A DNA stretch of 55,321 nt from a virus. Below, piece by piece: positions 31,026-38,368 of this stretch. The stretch's first letter is position 1. Every line of letters starts with the position of its first letter. The DNA lies in the IMG/VR virus record IMGVR_UViG_3300025000_000129, positions 1-55,321 of that record. One strand, 5' to 3'. The position numbers and the translations under genes are program-made. Below the pieces are notes generated by a model, which saw only the letters and a list, made by a program, of their open reading frames with translations, had not been told where the DNA came from and ran no database searches.

Positions 31026-31075
31026 CTTGGTTCGGGACCAAGAGGCCGTGGGTTCAAATCCCGCTACTCCGACCA
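31026..31075 (+). other. attP: attP core: 3' fragment of tRNA-Pro(CGG)
   Basis: CTTGG-TTCGGGA-CCAAG (31026-31042) is an anticodon arm with CGG. After AGGCC comes a T-arm GTGGG-TTCAAAT-CCCGC, then TACTCCG, discriminator A and CCA (31073-31075). The 5' half of a tRNA is absent. The phage thus carries the part needed to restore a host tRNA-Pro gene after integration, so the host attB should be the 3' half of tRNA-Pro(CGG). Confidence 0.88.
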
Positions 31076-31077
31076 GT

Positions 31078-31117
31078 AAAATAGCGGGTTTCAAGGAATT
31101 GATTCCCGCTATTTTTG
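31078..31117 (+). terminator. Terminator after the tRNA-derived core
   Basis: AAAATAGCGGG (31078-31088) pairs with CCCGCTATTTT (31105-31115), followed by more T. It would terminate the restored tRNA gene after integration and may also stop integrase transcription. Confidence 0.8.
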
Positions 31118-31122
31118 TATCA

Positions 31123-31143
31123 ACACCTACTTAAAACCTACTT
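31123..31143 (+). repeat. attP right arm repeat
   Basis: ACACCTACTTAAAACCTACT(T), nearly identical to 30889-30909 and in the same orientation. It overlaps the last codon of the neighbouring small gene. Confidence 0.75.
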
Positions 31144-31386
31144 AACATTCAAAATGCCTATTCCATCAATAAAACCCTGCTTGTATAAAAGAACCTCGCG
31201 ATTTGCAGAGGCTTTAATGATTTCTTGCTCAATTTCATTGTATTCCTTTAGTTGTTGTGGAGTAAAACTTTCCTTTAATTTTTTCTCTAAACGTATAATT
31301 TTATCATTTGCTATCCGGTACATTTCATTGTTTAGTAAAATTTCGTCACATCTTTTGCAAATAGCCTCGTTAATCAGATTGTCCAT
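31138..31386 (-). CDS. Small charged helical protein, 82 aa
   Basis: Starts MDNLINEAICKRCDEILLNN with AAGGAG seven bases upstream and is rich in Lys/Glu helices (IIRLEKKLKESFTPQQLKEY). It lies on the opposite strand to the integrase, with its stop inside the right arm repeat. It may resemble DUF6809-type small proteins (not certain). It could be a recombination directionality factor by position, but it lacks a clear DNA-binding motif. Confidence 0.65.
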   Translation of the reverse strand: MDNLINEAICKRCDEILLNNEMYRIANDKIIRLEKKLKESFTPQQLKEYNEIEQEIIKASANREVLLYKQGFIDGIGILNVK

Positions 31387-31864
31387 AACATTTCTCCTTC
31401 TGCTCTTCAATTTCGTCGAACACCAGTTCTATTTTACATTTAAAGTATACTACTTCACGCTGGTAAATCAAGCCCAAAATTTCCAATCTTGTACTTGACT
31501 TTTCCAACGCACTACATGTTGTGTTCCCATATATTGTATCGCGATAAACCGATTATATCACTGCCGGCAAAATCTGTCAATCCCCAAAACCCTTGATACG
31601 GCTGGGTTATAGTGGTGTAAAGTGGTTGGAAGTGGAGAACCTTCATCATCTGTGGATAATTTAACACCCCTTTTCATTCTACATTTTTAATACACGGTTT
31701 ACAATAATTGTTACCGCATTGTAACTAAAGATGAATATAATGCACTAGGTATAATGTACCATATCTTCCACCACCGTTCATTGTTTACATAATCTTATTA
31801 TACTTATCCTGTAGTGTAATTTCAATCTTAGAATGAGAATTTTGTCCACAAGTCCAAAAACATG
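31387..31864. other. Gene-poor region beside attP
   Basis: No convincing open frame. A TGTGGATAA sequence near 31660 equals one DnaA box. Several TTTACAAT/GTTAC-type words near 31690-31730 resemble those in the CI/Cro operators. Otherwise nothing is supported. Confidence 0.35.
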
Positions 31865-31871
31865 TTAAAAT
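31842..31871 (+). promoter_or_regulatory. Candidate promoter, possibly leaderless
   Basis: TTGTCC (31842-31847) and extended TGT-TAAAAT (31863-31871) with an 18-base spacer. The -10 ends 7 bases before the ATG at 31879, and no Shine-Dalgarno is present. Confidence 0.45.
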
Positions 31872-31878
31872 TACCCTT

Positions 31879-32103
31879 ATGTTTAAGATACATTTAAGAA
31901 GACTATTGAGTGAAATAGACTGGAACATATCGGAGCTGTATCGTGCCACAGGTGGAGATGATGATGGTGTATGCTATAATACCCTGCTTGCCTATTATCA
32001 TGAGTACATTAAGCGAGTCAATATAAGAGATCTCATTAAAATCTGTGATGCCCTCCATTGTAATCTGGATGAGCTAATTGAGTATAAAGCAAATAAAAAA
32101 TAA
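31879..32103 (+). CDS. XRE-like small HTH regulator, 74 aa
   Basis: Compact Cro/C1-type protein: HLRRLLSEIDWNISELYRAT, then NIRDLIKICDALHCNLDELI, ending YKANKK. The pattern is that of small transcription factors with LxxL...D(L/I)xxICxxLxCxxxDL. No ribosome binding site precedes the ATG. It may regulate the following secreted-protein gene. Confidence 0.75.
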   Translation: MFKIHLRRLLSEIDWNISELYRATGGDDDGVCYNTLLAYYHEYIKRVNIRDLIKICDALHCNLDELIEYKANKK

Positions 32104-32130
32104 TTGTAAAATGTAAAATAATGCTATAAT
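32104..32130 (+). promoter_or_regulatory. Promoter of the secreted-protein gene
   Basis: TTGTAA (32104-32109) and an extended TGC-TATAAT (32122-32130), spacer 15. A very similar string (TTGTAAAAATGTAAAAATGTGCTATTAT split by few changes) drives the second pilin gene on the other strand. Confidence 0.5.
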
Positions 32131-32161
32131 ATTGAAGTAAAAGTTGAAAGGTACTGTTATT

Positions 32162-32908
32162 ATGAAAAAATTATTATCCGGTATTCTTATTGGTATGATC
32201 ATCGCTACAGCTTTTGGAGTATTCGCCGCAACTTTAGGAAACGCCTATTTTAATTCTCAGGTAAAATTAATGGTAAATGGCAAGGCAGTCACCACAGATA
32301 TTTTATCAGCTACAATTGCCGGTGAAACCAACGGTAAAAACTATGTATCTGCAAGGGATCTGGCAGAGGCATTGGGTGCAACAGTAACGTGGGACGGAGC
32401 AACTAAAACCGTTAAAGTGGCTTCTGCAACAGATTCTAAACCTACATCTACAGGCTATTCATATTCTAACCCTGCTCCTATGGCCACAATGCAAACTCTT
32501 ACTAAAAAAGACTTATTGCAAACTTATTCAGTAGATACTAAAATCACACAAGTTATAAGGGGCGCAGAAGCGTGGACTATGGTCCAAAATGCTAATATGT
32601 TTAATAGCCCTGCACCCGAAGGATATGAGTATTTACTAACTAAGATATATTTAAAAGTAAATGATATAAATGACGGAGAACAATACAACTTATCCGATTA
32701 CAATTATACTTTAGTTTCTTCTGACGGCAAAGACTACGAACACTCTATGGAAGTTGCTCCAGAGCCTTTACTCTCGGCAAATCTCTACAAGGGTGCATCG
32801 AATGAAGGTTGGGCTATATTTACAGTAAAAACGACAGATTTAAACCCAAAGATAGCGTTTGGCCGAGATTATAACGGGTCAGGTGGACTTTGGTTTAAAG
32901 TTAATTAA
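32162..32908 (+). CDS. Secreted stalk-domain protein, 248 aa
   Basis: A signal peptide (KKLLSGILIGMIIATAFGVF, cleavage after FAA) followed by a copper-amine-oxidase-N/stalk-like domain (QVKLMVNGKAVTTDILSATI, NYVSARDLAEALGATVTWDG). After a Ser/Thr/Pro linker there is a beta-rich DUF4352-like domain (EYLLTKIYLKVNDIND, GKDYEHSMEV). It sits in the lysogeny region with its own promoter and terminator, the layout of a lysogenic-conversion gene. It would act at the cell surface. Confidence 0.8.
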   Translation: MKKLLSGILIGMIIATAFGVFAATLGNAYFNSQVKLMVNGKAVTTDILSATIAGETNGKNYVSARDLAEALGATVTWDGATKTVKVASATDSKPTSTGYSYSNPAPMATMQTLTKKDLLQTYSVDTKITQVIRGAEAWTMVQNANMFNSPAPEGYEYLLTKIYLKVNDINDGEQYNLSDYNYTLVSSDGKDYEHSMEVAPEPLLSANLYKGASNEGWAIFTVKTTDLNPKIAFGRDYNGSGGLWFKVN

Positions 32909-32977
32909 AGGAAAATAGTTGATTTTTGTAAAATTATGTTATATTATGTAATTACTCTATAAACTTGTTTTTATATG

Positions 32978-33010
32978 ACCCGCCCGGTTGTCCGCCGGGT
33001 TATTTTTTTA
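32978..33010 (+). terminator. Terminator of the secreted-protein gene
   Basis: ACCCG...CGGGT hairpin (32978-33000, with an inner CGG/CCG stem) followed by seven T. Confidence 0.72.
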
Positions 33011-33025
33011 TGATATAATATTCCT

Positions 33026-33235
33026 ATGAGAGTATTTACGATTGAAACAATTGAAGACTGGAATAAGCTATCTGCAAAGCTTCGTGAAAGAGGGTACAAG
33101 CCATGGCAATACCAGTATGGGCATTGGTGTCCTGAAGGGCTACATGTGTGGTTTATGAAGCCGGAGAAGGAGGATATTGAGGTGGTAACACACTCTGAGG
33201 AAGTAAGCAAGGCTATATATAAGTTTGAGCCTTAA
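33026..33235 (+). CDS. Small hypothetical protein, 69 aa, probably leaderless
   Basis: MRVFTIETIEDWNKLSAKLR, aromatic-rich middle (PWQYQYGHWCPEGLHVWF), acidic end. A TATAAT box (33014-33019) ends 6 bases before the ATG and no ribosome site exists, so the mRNA would begin at the start codon. It is close to a terminator on either side. Family unknown. Confidence 0.55.
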   Translation: MRVFTIETIEDWNKLSAKLRERGYKPWQYQYGHWCPEGLHVWFMKPEKEDIEVVTHSEEVSKAIYKFEP

Positions 33236-33249
33236 TAAAAAGCACAAAA

Positions 33250-33282
33250 AAATAAACCCCTCTTTCGAGGGGCAAGGAGGAA
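33250..33282. terminator. Bidirectional terminator between convergent genes
   Basis: CCCCTC-TTTC-GAGGGG hairpin flanked by A- and T-rich tracts between the plus-strand small gene and the lysis cassette. Confidence 0.6.
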
Positions 33283-33299
33283 GGCCGGAGGTCAACCTG

Positions 33300-33632
33300 C
33301 TATCGTAAATTCTGAGAGTTATCAACTTTACCGTTATCCAAATAGTCCTTTGCTAATGTATACCATTCCTGTAACTTTTCTCTTATGCTCCTGGGAGAGA
33401 CAAACAGCCTGAGCCATGCCGGGACTAGATCAAAATATAGCTTCTCGAATACCGCTTCAAACTTCTTTTGCCCTTCACCGTCTGCAAATATCCGTTCCGC
33501 TGCGAGCATTAAGGCATAAGCCTGTTCGCGGAGTTTTGTCCACTGCTTAGTGATAACGAGGTAAATGTCATACCCCACAAACAGCATCAACAGCAGTATT
33601 ACTAACCAATTTGCCATAAAAAATTCCTTCAT
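33300..33632 (-). CDS. LLH-type holin-like membrane protein, 110 aa
   Basis: N-terminal transmembrane helix (NWLVILLLMLFVGYDIYLVI) followed by the helical cytoplasmic part QAYALMLAAERIFADGEGQK and KFEAVFEKLYFDLVPAWLRL typical of phage holin LLH-superfamily proteins. An ATG at 33617 also has a ribosome site. It is the second membrane protein of the lysis cassette and may modulate the first. Confidence 0.7.
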   Translation of the reverse strand: MKEFFMANWLVILLLMLFVGYDIYLVITKQWTKLREQAYALMLAAERIFADGEGQKKFEAVFEKLYFDLVPAWLRLFVSPRSIREKLQEWYTLAKDYLDNGKVDNSQNLR

Positions 33633-33641
33633 TTCTTCACC

Positions 33642-34334
33642 TTATCCTTTCTTTATATAGTCAACCGTTTTACGTATTAACCAATAAATGTCCTTATCTA
33701 CCAATCCCTTTTTAACCCACTTTGCAACATCGACCACGATGCCTTTATTATTTAAGCATTCCACAAGCTCCTGTATGGTCGGCTCTGTTGCAACATATGT
33801 TATGTATGGCAGCTTCCCGTGCTTCACCCACATACGGTTATTCATACTAGGATTCGTGCCGATATTTTGACAGGCGGATACTTGCACCTTGTTGTCCCAT
33901 TTAGGTGTACATTCAATTACCTTACCGACACCGATATATATACCGATATGTCCAGGCATCCAGACAGCTTCCCCGATCTCAATGCCTGCAAAGTTTGTTG
34001 ATACACCAGAGCATTTAGCAATCATACCGTCAGCATTTATGTCAGGAACGCCACTAGATTTATATTTTGCTCCGCCGTATGTCTTAGTCAGATTGCCAGA
34101 CCAACCCCACAAGATACCTTTAATTACATTTACGCAGTCAAATGCAAAATAGCCCTTATCAATCAACTTGCGGAGCTCTGTTTGCTTTGCTGTCGTGTAC
34201 CAGGATGGCAGCTGCTTTGTTTTATTGGCGATCAGCGTTTCTGTCACAGGAGCGCCAAAGCAGCCTAACATGTATACAGTTTTGTAATTGTCAATAATGT
34301 CCTGCAACTTTTCAACCAGTTCTTTATTGGTCAA
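33642..34334 (-). CDS. Endolysin, NlpC/P60-type peptidase, 230 aa
   Basis: FAFDCVNVIKGILWGWSGNL carries the catalytic cysteine, and GHIGIYIGVGKVIECTPKWD the histidine, of an NlpC/P60 papain-like amidase/endopeptidase. The C-terminal 60 residues (TIQELVECLNNKGIVVDVAK, ending DYIKKG) form a small cell-wall-binding-like helical domain. A TTG at 34334 behind GGAGGAGGAG is preferred; an upstream ATG (34364) lacks a ribosome site. It begins inside the holin gene. Confidence 0.85.
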   Translation of the reverse strand: MTNKELVEKLQDIIDNYKTVYMLGCFGAPVTETLIANKTKQLPSWYTTAKQTELRKLIDKGYFAFDCVNVIKGILWGWSGNLTKTYGGAKYKSSGVPDINADGMIAKCSGVSTNFAGIEIGEAVWMPGHIGIYIGVGKVIECTPKWDNKVQVSACQNIGTNPSMNNRMWVKHGKLPYITYVATEPTIQELVECLNNKGIVVDVAKWVKKGLVDKDIYWLIRKTVDYIKKG

Positions 34335-34812
34335 TATTCTCCTCCTCCTTTTCCAATGCTTCATTACTTTTCTTCTTCACCCAAAATAATAGTGGTTTTA
34401 GGTAATCAGCTCCGGCATCAATTAAATTTTCAATATTGCTGGCAAACTCTCTAAAAAACAGAAATGAATATACCACTGTAGCTACAATATTGCTGATATA
34501 CGGTATGTCCACAAGCCTCATGGAGAGACCGGCGAGGATTTGGATTACCAGATAGGCTATTATTTTATCCCTTGTCTTTGCGTACATAGCCTGAGAGTTC
34601 CACGCCTTACTAATAAAAGCTTTCCGGATTCCGCCGGATTTCTTGAAAATAACGTACCACCTGGTTAAGCAGTCCAGCACCACTGCAATCCATAAGGCTG
34701 CTGTCCATGCTATAAAGGATTCCTCCGGCAGTATAAGCCATGTGCCGCACGCCCAAATTAAGGCGGTAACCGGCTTGACCGTTTCCAATACCTTGTAAAA
34801 CAGTTCATTCAT
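34324..34812 (-). CDS. Holin (Cph1/phage holin 4 family), 162 aa
   Basis: Three hydrophobic segments: KPVTALIWACGTWLILPEES, AALWIAVVLDCLTRWYVIF and a later pair near residues 85-120 (IIAYLVIQILAGLSMRLVDI). The spacing with DCLTRW and the basic segment fits the Cph1-type holin family. It makes the membrane lesion for the endolysin, with which it overlaps. Confidence 0.88.
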   Translation of the reverse strand: MNELFYKVLETVKPVTALIWACGTWLILPEESFIAWTAALWIAVVLDCLTRWYVIFKKSGGIRKAFISKAWNSQAMYAKTRDKIIAYLVIQILAGLSMRLVDIPYISNIVATVVYSFLFFREFASNIENLIDAGADYLKPLLFWVKKKSNEALEKEEENIDQ

Positions 34813-34848
34813 CTTGCACCTCCCGTATTTTTATTGTAAAATTATGTG

Positions 34849-34885
34849 ACCTTCCCTTGATGGCTCCCGCAGCTTGGGGGAAGGT
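34849..34885. repeat. Inverted repeat upstream of the holin
   Basis: ACCTTCCC (34849-34856) and GGGAAGGT (34878-34885) form a stem in the holin leader. It may affect lysis timing or mark a processed end. Confidence 0.45.
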
Positions 34886-34890
34886 ATGAA

Positions 34891-34924
34891 AAAGCCCCGT
34901 TGGATTACAGTCCTTAGGGGCTTT
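34891..34924 (-). terminator. Terminator of the Xer-like recombinase gene
   Basis: AAAGCCCC (34924-34917 on minus) and GGGGCTTT (34898-34891) with a T-run on the minus side, six bases past the recombinase stop. Confidence 0.75.
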
Positions 34925-34929
34925 AGGAT

Positions 34930-35919
34930 TTATGCTATGTTTTTCCTATGAATCATTTGTATATCTTCCTTATCCATTTGTGCGTAAATTTGAGTCGTTA
35001 CTGGGCTTTCATGGCCGAGCAACCTTTGCACCGCTGCCAGGCTTGCACCATTTCTAAGTAGGTTCGTTGCCATGGTATGCCTTAAAATATGAGGGTGAAT
35101 GTTCTTGGAGATACCGGCCCTGACGCCCAATTCTTTTATGATATCCTCAAAAGATTTTCCGCTTAGCCGATTATGTGGAAGCTTGCTGGCCACAAATAAC
35201 CCAGAGTTTGAATCGGTTCTCGTCTGAAGATAGTTTTTGAGAAATAGAATGGCTCTCGCACTGATATAAACCTCTCTTTCCTTGCTACCTTTTCCGATCA
35301 CAACACATGACTTATTTATCCAGTTGATATCATCACGATTCAATTTGTGCACCTCATCCAAACGGCAACCAGTAGAGTAAAAGAATTCAATGATAGCTTT
35401 TTCTCTTTCTGTTTTGCATGCATAGCGCAATAGCTCCAACTCTTCATCGGTGAGGGCTTTTCTCAAACTTTTCTTTACCTTTGTAGATTTGATATTCCAC
35501 ATTGGATTCTTCGGGATATAATCTTGGCCTGTCATCCACGAAAAGAACGATTTCAAAGTAGTAACAACCGTTGAAAGTGTGCTGTTCTGAATACCGGTTT
35601 GAGAATAATGCGCTAGGTACATCCGGATATCAATATCTGTTATCGCATCAACGTCCTTGCAAACAATCGTTGAAAACCTATTCAGTATGAGGAAATAGTT
35701 TTTGATTGTTTTTGGTGACATGCCGTCTATCCTTCTGGCGGCCAGATATAATCCAACTCTACTTGGTAGATTGTGTCGCAGAGCTAATGCAGTACATTCT
35801 GCTGTAATCGTGCAATGCTGCATTTCCTCTTGCATAATCAGCTGTAGTTTTCTAACTGTTTCCATATCCAGAAAACCTGAAGCCCTGTCCAACACCTTGA
35901 TAATAATTTCTTCTCTCAA
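34930..35919 (-). CDS. Second tyrosine recombinase, XerC/D-like, 329 aa
   Basis: Core-binding domain at about 40-150 (SPKTIKNYFLILNRFSTIVC; FSWMTGQDYIPKNPM), then FFYSTGCRLDEVHKLNRDDI (Arg), GKGSKEREVYIS (Lys), HPHILRHTMATNLLRNG (HxxR), RLLGHESPVTTQIYAQMDKE (His, nucleophile Tyr). All catalytic residues are kept. It lacks the arm-binding domain of the main integrase. TTG start after GGAGGCG. It lies between the tailspike and lysis genes, with its own terminator. Possible jobs are dimer resolution, DNA inversion or cassette exchange. Confidence 0.9.
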   Translation of the reverse strand: MREEIIIKVLDRASGFLDMETVRKLQLIMQEEMQHCTITAECTALALRHNLPSRVGLYLAARRIDGMSPKTIKNYFLILNRFSTIVCKDVDAITDIDIRMYLAHYSQTGIQNSTLSTVVTTLKSFFSWMTGQDYIPKNPMWNIKSTKVKKSLRKALTDEELELLRYACKTEREKAIIEFFYSTGCRLDEVHKLNRDDINWINKSCVVIGKGSKEREVYISARAILFLKNYLQTRTDSNSGLFVASKLPHNRLSGKSFEDIIKELGVRAGISKNIHPHILRHTMATNLLRNGASLAAVQRLLGHESPVTTQIYAQMDKEDIQMIHRKNIA

Positions 35920-36171
35920 TTAAAACGCCTCCTATTGATACACAGGAGGCATAATGTTATAATGTTTATGCAAAGCACTTACCCCCCTGTGTAGGGGTCT
36001 GTGTGAAGGAGTTTCCGGTTGGCGCCGGGGGCTCCTTTTGCTATATATAGATTTATAGCGGTAGACCTTACAAATATTGTATAGTATTCATGGGTCTATA
36101 GCTATAAGACGCATGGACTATTTGCATAGGACTTAGGGCCTAGTTACGTTAACATTTTATCCTATTGCGAA
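35920..36171. other. Non-coding region beside recombinase and tailspike
   Basis: It contains GCCTCC...GGAGGC (35948 region), a hairpin GGAG...CTCC with T-tract (about 36005-36040), TAGACC (36062 region) inverted as GGTCTA (36092 region), and TACAA-ATA-TTGTA. No gene is supported. Dense inverted repeats next to a recombinase could be its crossover site or the recombinase operator. Confidence 0.45.
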
Positions 36172-37461
36172 TTAATCTAAGTTATATTCCTCATAAGCAT
36201 CGTCACTTACTGATAGCCCATCAATATAAATTGTGCGTGATGTTGCTCCGCTAAGTACTATCATTTCTGCAAATAGTGTAGCACCTATAGAGCCTTTTGG
36301 AGCAACAAACGTGCCAGTAAACCTTTGATAGCTTGTCGTTAAAGCTGTTTCTGTGTGTGTTAATTCAACTACGCTTAATGGATTACCTTCTCTTATCGCT
36401 CCGCCAGTTTTTATTGTTATTTTACTTCTAGTGTTCGCATCTCCGTCACCTTTTGCCCACCATGTAACACGATAAGTCTTACCGCCTTCAATATTTATAG
36501 CTCTTTGAGTTTGCTCGGCAGGAGTTATACCAACACCGTCCCAAATTAGTCTGATAGTATATGTATCCACAAATGGGGATATTGTAGTGAGTCCAGATGA
36601 ACCCTGTCTGCTTCCGGTTTCTACCCACCCCGAACCTATACCTATGCTACCTTCGTGGAGTAAATTATGTTTTTTTATGACTTTCCCAGGGTCAACAACA
36701 GGTATTTTCATATCGTTAAAATATTTCATCACTCGTTGATAACTTGCTACATCAATACCCCATACATCAGCGGTGTCACTAATGTTATGGAATAATATTG
36801 GTACATGATAACCCAATCTCAAAGCATCGAGCAAGGCTTTGCAAAAATTATTAAATCGTGTATCAGTCATTCCGTTGGCATCAACATTCCTAAATTCAAG
36901 ACTTGATGTTACAGCAAACCTAGTTTGCCCAGGCACTGTACCACTTACTGAGTTAGCGTCTTGCATGTCCCTAATATATGGGTGCAGTAAATACGCATAT
37001 TTTCTGGCCGCTTGCGAATATCCATGTCCCGGAGCAATAAAAGGTATTTCGGTGTTTGGGTTATTTGGTGCTTTCACCGCTGGATTTTGCAGTCCAAAAC
37101 CCCAAGTATAACGTAGAGTTTTATATGCCGCTTCAATTGCGGCTTTAGCTGTTGCATCGGTAGCGCCAAGATCATGTGTTTTGGAGTGATTCCCGATTAT
37201 CCACAAGCCCGAGTCATACATCTCTGTAAGCTGTGCCAATGTTAAAAAGCCTGCTGTGTTTATCCAGTCAGTGACAATACAGGCCACGCCAAGATAACCA
37301 TATTTGATATGCTCGGGGTGTGCATATGTATGCCAACCAGCAAATCCATCATCATACCAAAGTGATATGCTGCCACCGCCTATATAGTTCTGTTTCTTCG
37401 CAATTGATGCCAAGTTTGCGGTATTTTCCTTTATCTTTTTCCTTGCATATCCGTCCGTCAT
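36172..37461 (-). CDS. Tailspike with polysaccharide-deacetylase domain, 429 aa
   Basis: Residues about 30-260 are a NodB-type carbohydrate esterase: SLWYDDGFAGWH gives the DD metal/base motif and IIGNHSKTHDLG the HxxxH motif. VPILFHNISD provides a late active-site strand. The C-terminal 150 residues form a beta-sandwich carbohydrate-binding-like module (KTYRVTWWAKGDGDANTRSK, FTGTFVAPKGSIGA). The short N-terminus likely attaches it to the tail. It would trim acetyl groups from cell-wall or capsule glycans at adsorption. Confidence 0.85.
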   Translation of the reverse strand: MTDGYARKKIKENTANLASIAKKQNYIGGGSISLWYDDGFAGWHTYAHPEHIKYGYLGVACIVTDWINTAGFLTLAQLTEMYDSGLWIIGNHSKTHDLGATDATAKAAIEAAYKTLRYTWGFGLQNPAVKAPNNPNTEIPFIAPGHGYSQAARKYAYLLHPYIRDMQDANSVSGTVPGQTRFAVTSSLEFRNVDANGMTDTRFNNFCKALLDALRLGYHVPILFHNISDTADVWGIDVASYQRVMKYFNDMKIPVVDPGKVIKKHNLLHEGSIGIGSGWVETGSRQGSSGLTTISPFVDTYTIRLIWDGVGITPAEQTQRAINIEGGKTYRVTWWAKGDGDANTRSKITIKTGGAIREGNPLSVVELTHTETALTTSYQRFTGTFVAPKGSIGATLFAEMIVLSGATSRTIYIDGLSVSDDAYEEYNLD

Positions 37462-37473
37462 ATCAATTCCTCC

Positions 37474-37671
37474 TTAGTGATTCCATGTTGTGCCGTCATA
37501 TACCCACCAATCAACTATTGTGCCTGCACCGTCTACCTCTGTAAATTCCGAAAGAGGTAAAACATCATCGTCCAAATGTTGGATTGATTTTGTTGGTTTT
37601 GCATCTGTGGATAATCCTATAAATTCGCTGGGCGTAGCCTTGTTAAATCTGTACTTTTCTTTTACTGCCAT
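37474..37671 (-). CDS. Small tail-associated protein, 65 aa
   Basis: MAVKEKYRFNKATPSEFIGL and ending VDWWVYDGTTWNH, a pattern of small tail proteins encoded before receptor-binding genes. AAGGAG lies 10 bases before the ATG at 37671. It is co-directional with the tailspike 12 bases downstream. Confidence 0.65.
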   Translation of the reverse strand: MAVKEKYRFNKATPSEFIGLSTDAKPTKSIQHLDDDVLPLSEFTEVDGAGTIVDWWVYDGTTWNH

Positions 37672-37699
37672 TATTTTCACGCTCCTTTGTAATATTTAA

Positions 37700-37736
37700 A
37701 AGGGCGTTGGAGTTGTTCTCTCCGGCGCCCTCTTAG
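37700..37736 (-). terminator. Terminator of the pilin-1 unit
   Basis: GGGCGCCGGAG and CTCCAACGCCC form an imperfect stem on the minus strand followed by TTTTAAAT, just after the 53-residue gene stop. Confidence 0.68.
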
Positions 37737-37753
37737 AGTTGTGTTGTGGGTGT

Positions 37754-37915
37754 TTACTTTCTTAGCTGTTTTAGCCTCTCGTCCAGTCTAACGCGTGCCA
37801 ATGCATATATGGCTGTTTCAATAGTTGTAATAGAGCTGCCCTCCTTCTCCATCAATTTAATATATTTTTTGTATAGTTTAATATCTTCTAAAGATAACTC
37901 AATTGTAAATTTCAT
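37754..37915 (-). CDS. Small ribbon-helix-helix-like protein, 53 aa
   Basis: MKFTIELSLEDIKLYKKYIK followed by TIETAIYALARVRLDERLKQ: a short beta strand and two helices, as in small ribbon-helix-helix regulators. It begins one base before the end of the pilin-1 gene on the same strand, so the two are probably co-expressed. It could autoregulate the pilin unit. Confidence 0.6.
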   Translation of the reverse strand: MKFTIELSLEDIKLYKKYIKLMEKEGSSITTIETAIYALARVRLDERLKQLRK

Positions 37916-37916
37916 A

Positions 37917-38297
37917 TCAATTCACCCGATTGTCCGCCATATTATAAACGTGTCCGGTACTAAAATAAATCTGCGCCCCACTCTCCAACAACCCCTTATC
38001 CTGCAAAAACTTCAATATCGCCGTCACACTGTCGCCCTGCTTGATAGGCTGTGGACAATTGATGCTGGTCTGACCGACTAAATTATCATAATTATTGCTG
38101 GCGCAATGTAGAGCGATACAGTTGTTCATGGTGGCGATGCTTGACTGGTCTGCCGCGATCTTCGCTTGGTCTTTCATTCCGGATACCTTCGGCACCAGAA
38201 TTGCTGCTAAAATCACCAGAATACATACGCAAACTACTAATTCGATTAATGTAAATCCCTTCCTACTGTTCCTTGAAACCTTCCGCATTTTTAACAT
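37917..38297 (-). CDS. Type IV prepilin-like protein 1, 126 aa
   Basis: Short basic leader MLKMRKVSRNSRKG then the prepilin peptidase site G/FTLIELVVCVCILVILAA with glutamate at mature position 5, and a long hydrophobic helix ending LVPKVSGMKDQAKI. The C-terminal globular part is short (about 75 residues) with two more cysteines. The ATG at 38297 is 7 bases after GGAGGT. A host prepilin peptidase would process it into a pilus or pseudopilus. Type IV pilins are not known as normal phage genes, so its job is open. Confidence 0.88.
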   Translation of the reverse strand: MLKMRKVSRNSRKGFTLIELVVCVCILVILAAILVPKVSGMKDQAKIAADQSSIATMNNCIALHCASNNYDNLVGQTSINCPQPIKQGDSVTAILKFLQDKGLLESGAQIYFSTGHVYNMADNRVN

Positions 38298-38332
38298 TTC
38301 AACTACCTCCATAAATTTATTTATTTGTCATA

Positions 38333-38361
38333 AGTATATATTTATCATAAAGCATTGTCAA
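38333..38361 (-). promoter_or_regulatory. Pilin-1 promoter
   Basis: TTGACA (38361-38356) and TATACT (38338-38333), spacer 17. It diverges from the ribbon-helix-helix promoter on the other strand. Confidence 0.75.
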
Positions 38362-38368
38362 TATATAT

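Noticed and set aside
31026-31075. A functional tRNA-Pro gene
   Set aside because: Only the part from the anticodon arm to CCA is present; the 5' acceptor and D-arm are missing, so it is an attachment-site fragment.
32926-34847. Exact 14-bp repeat TTGTAAAATTATGT (32926-32939 and 34834-34847) flanking the lysis genes as a possible mobile-element border
   Set aside because: Short AT-rich repeats of this length are expected by chance in 55 kb; no target duplication or transposase is present.
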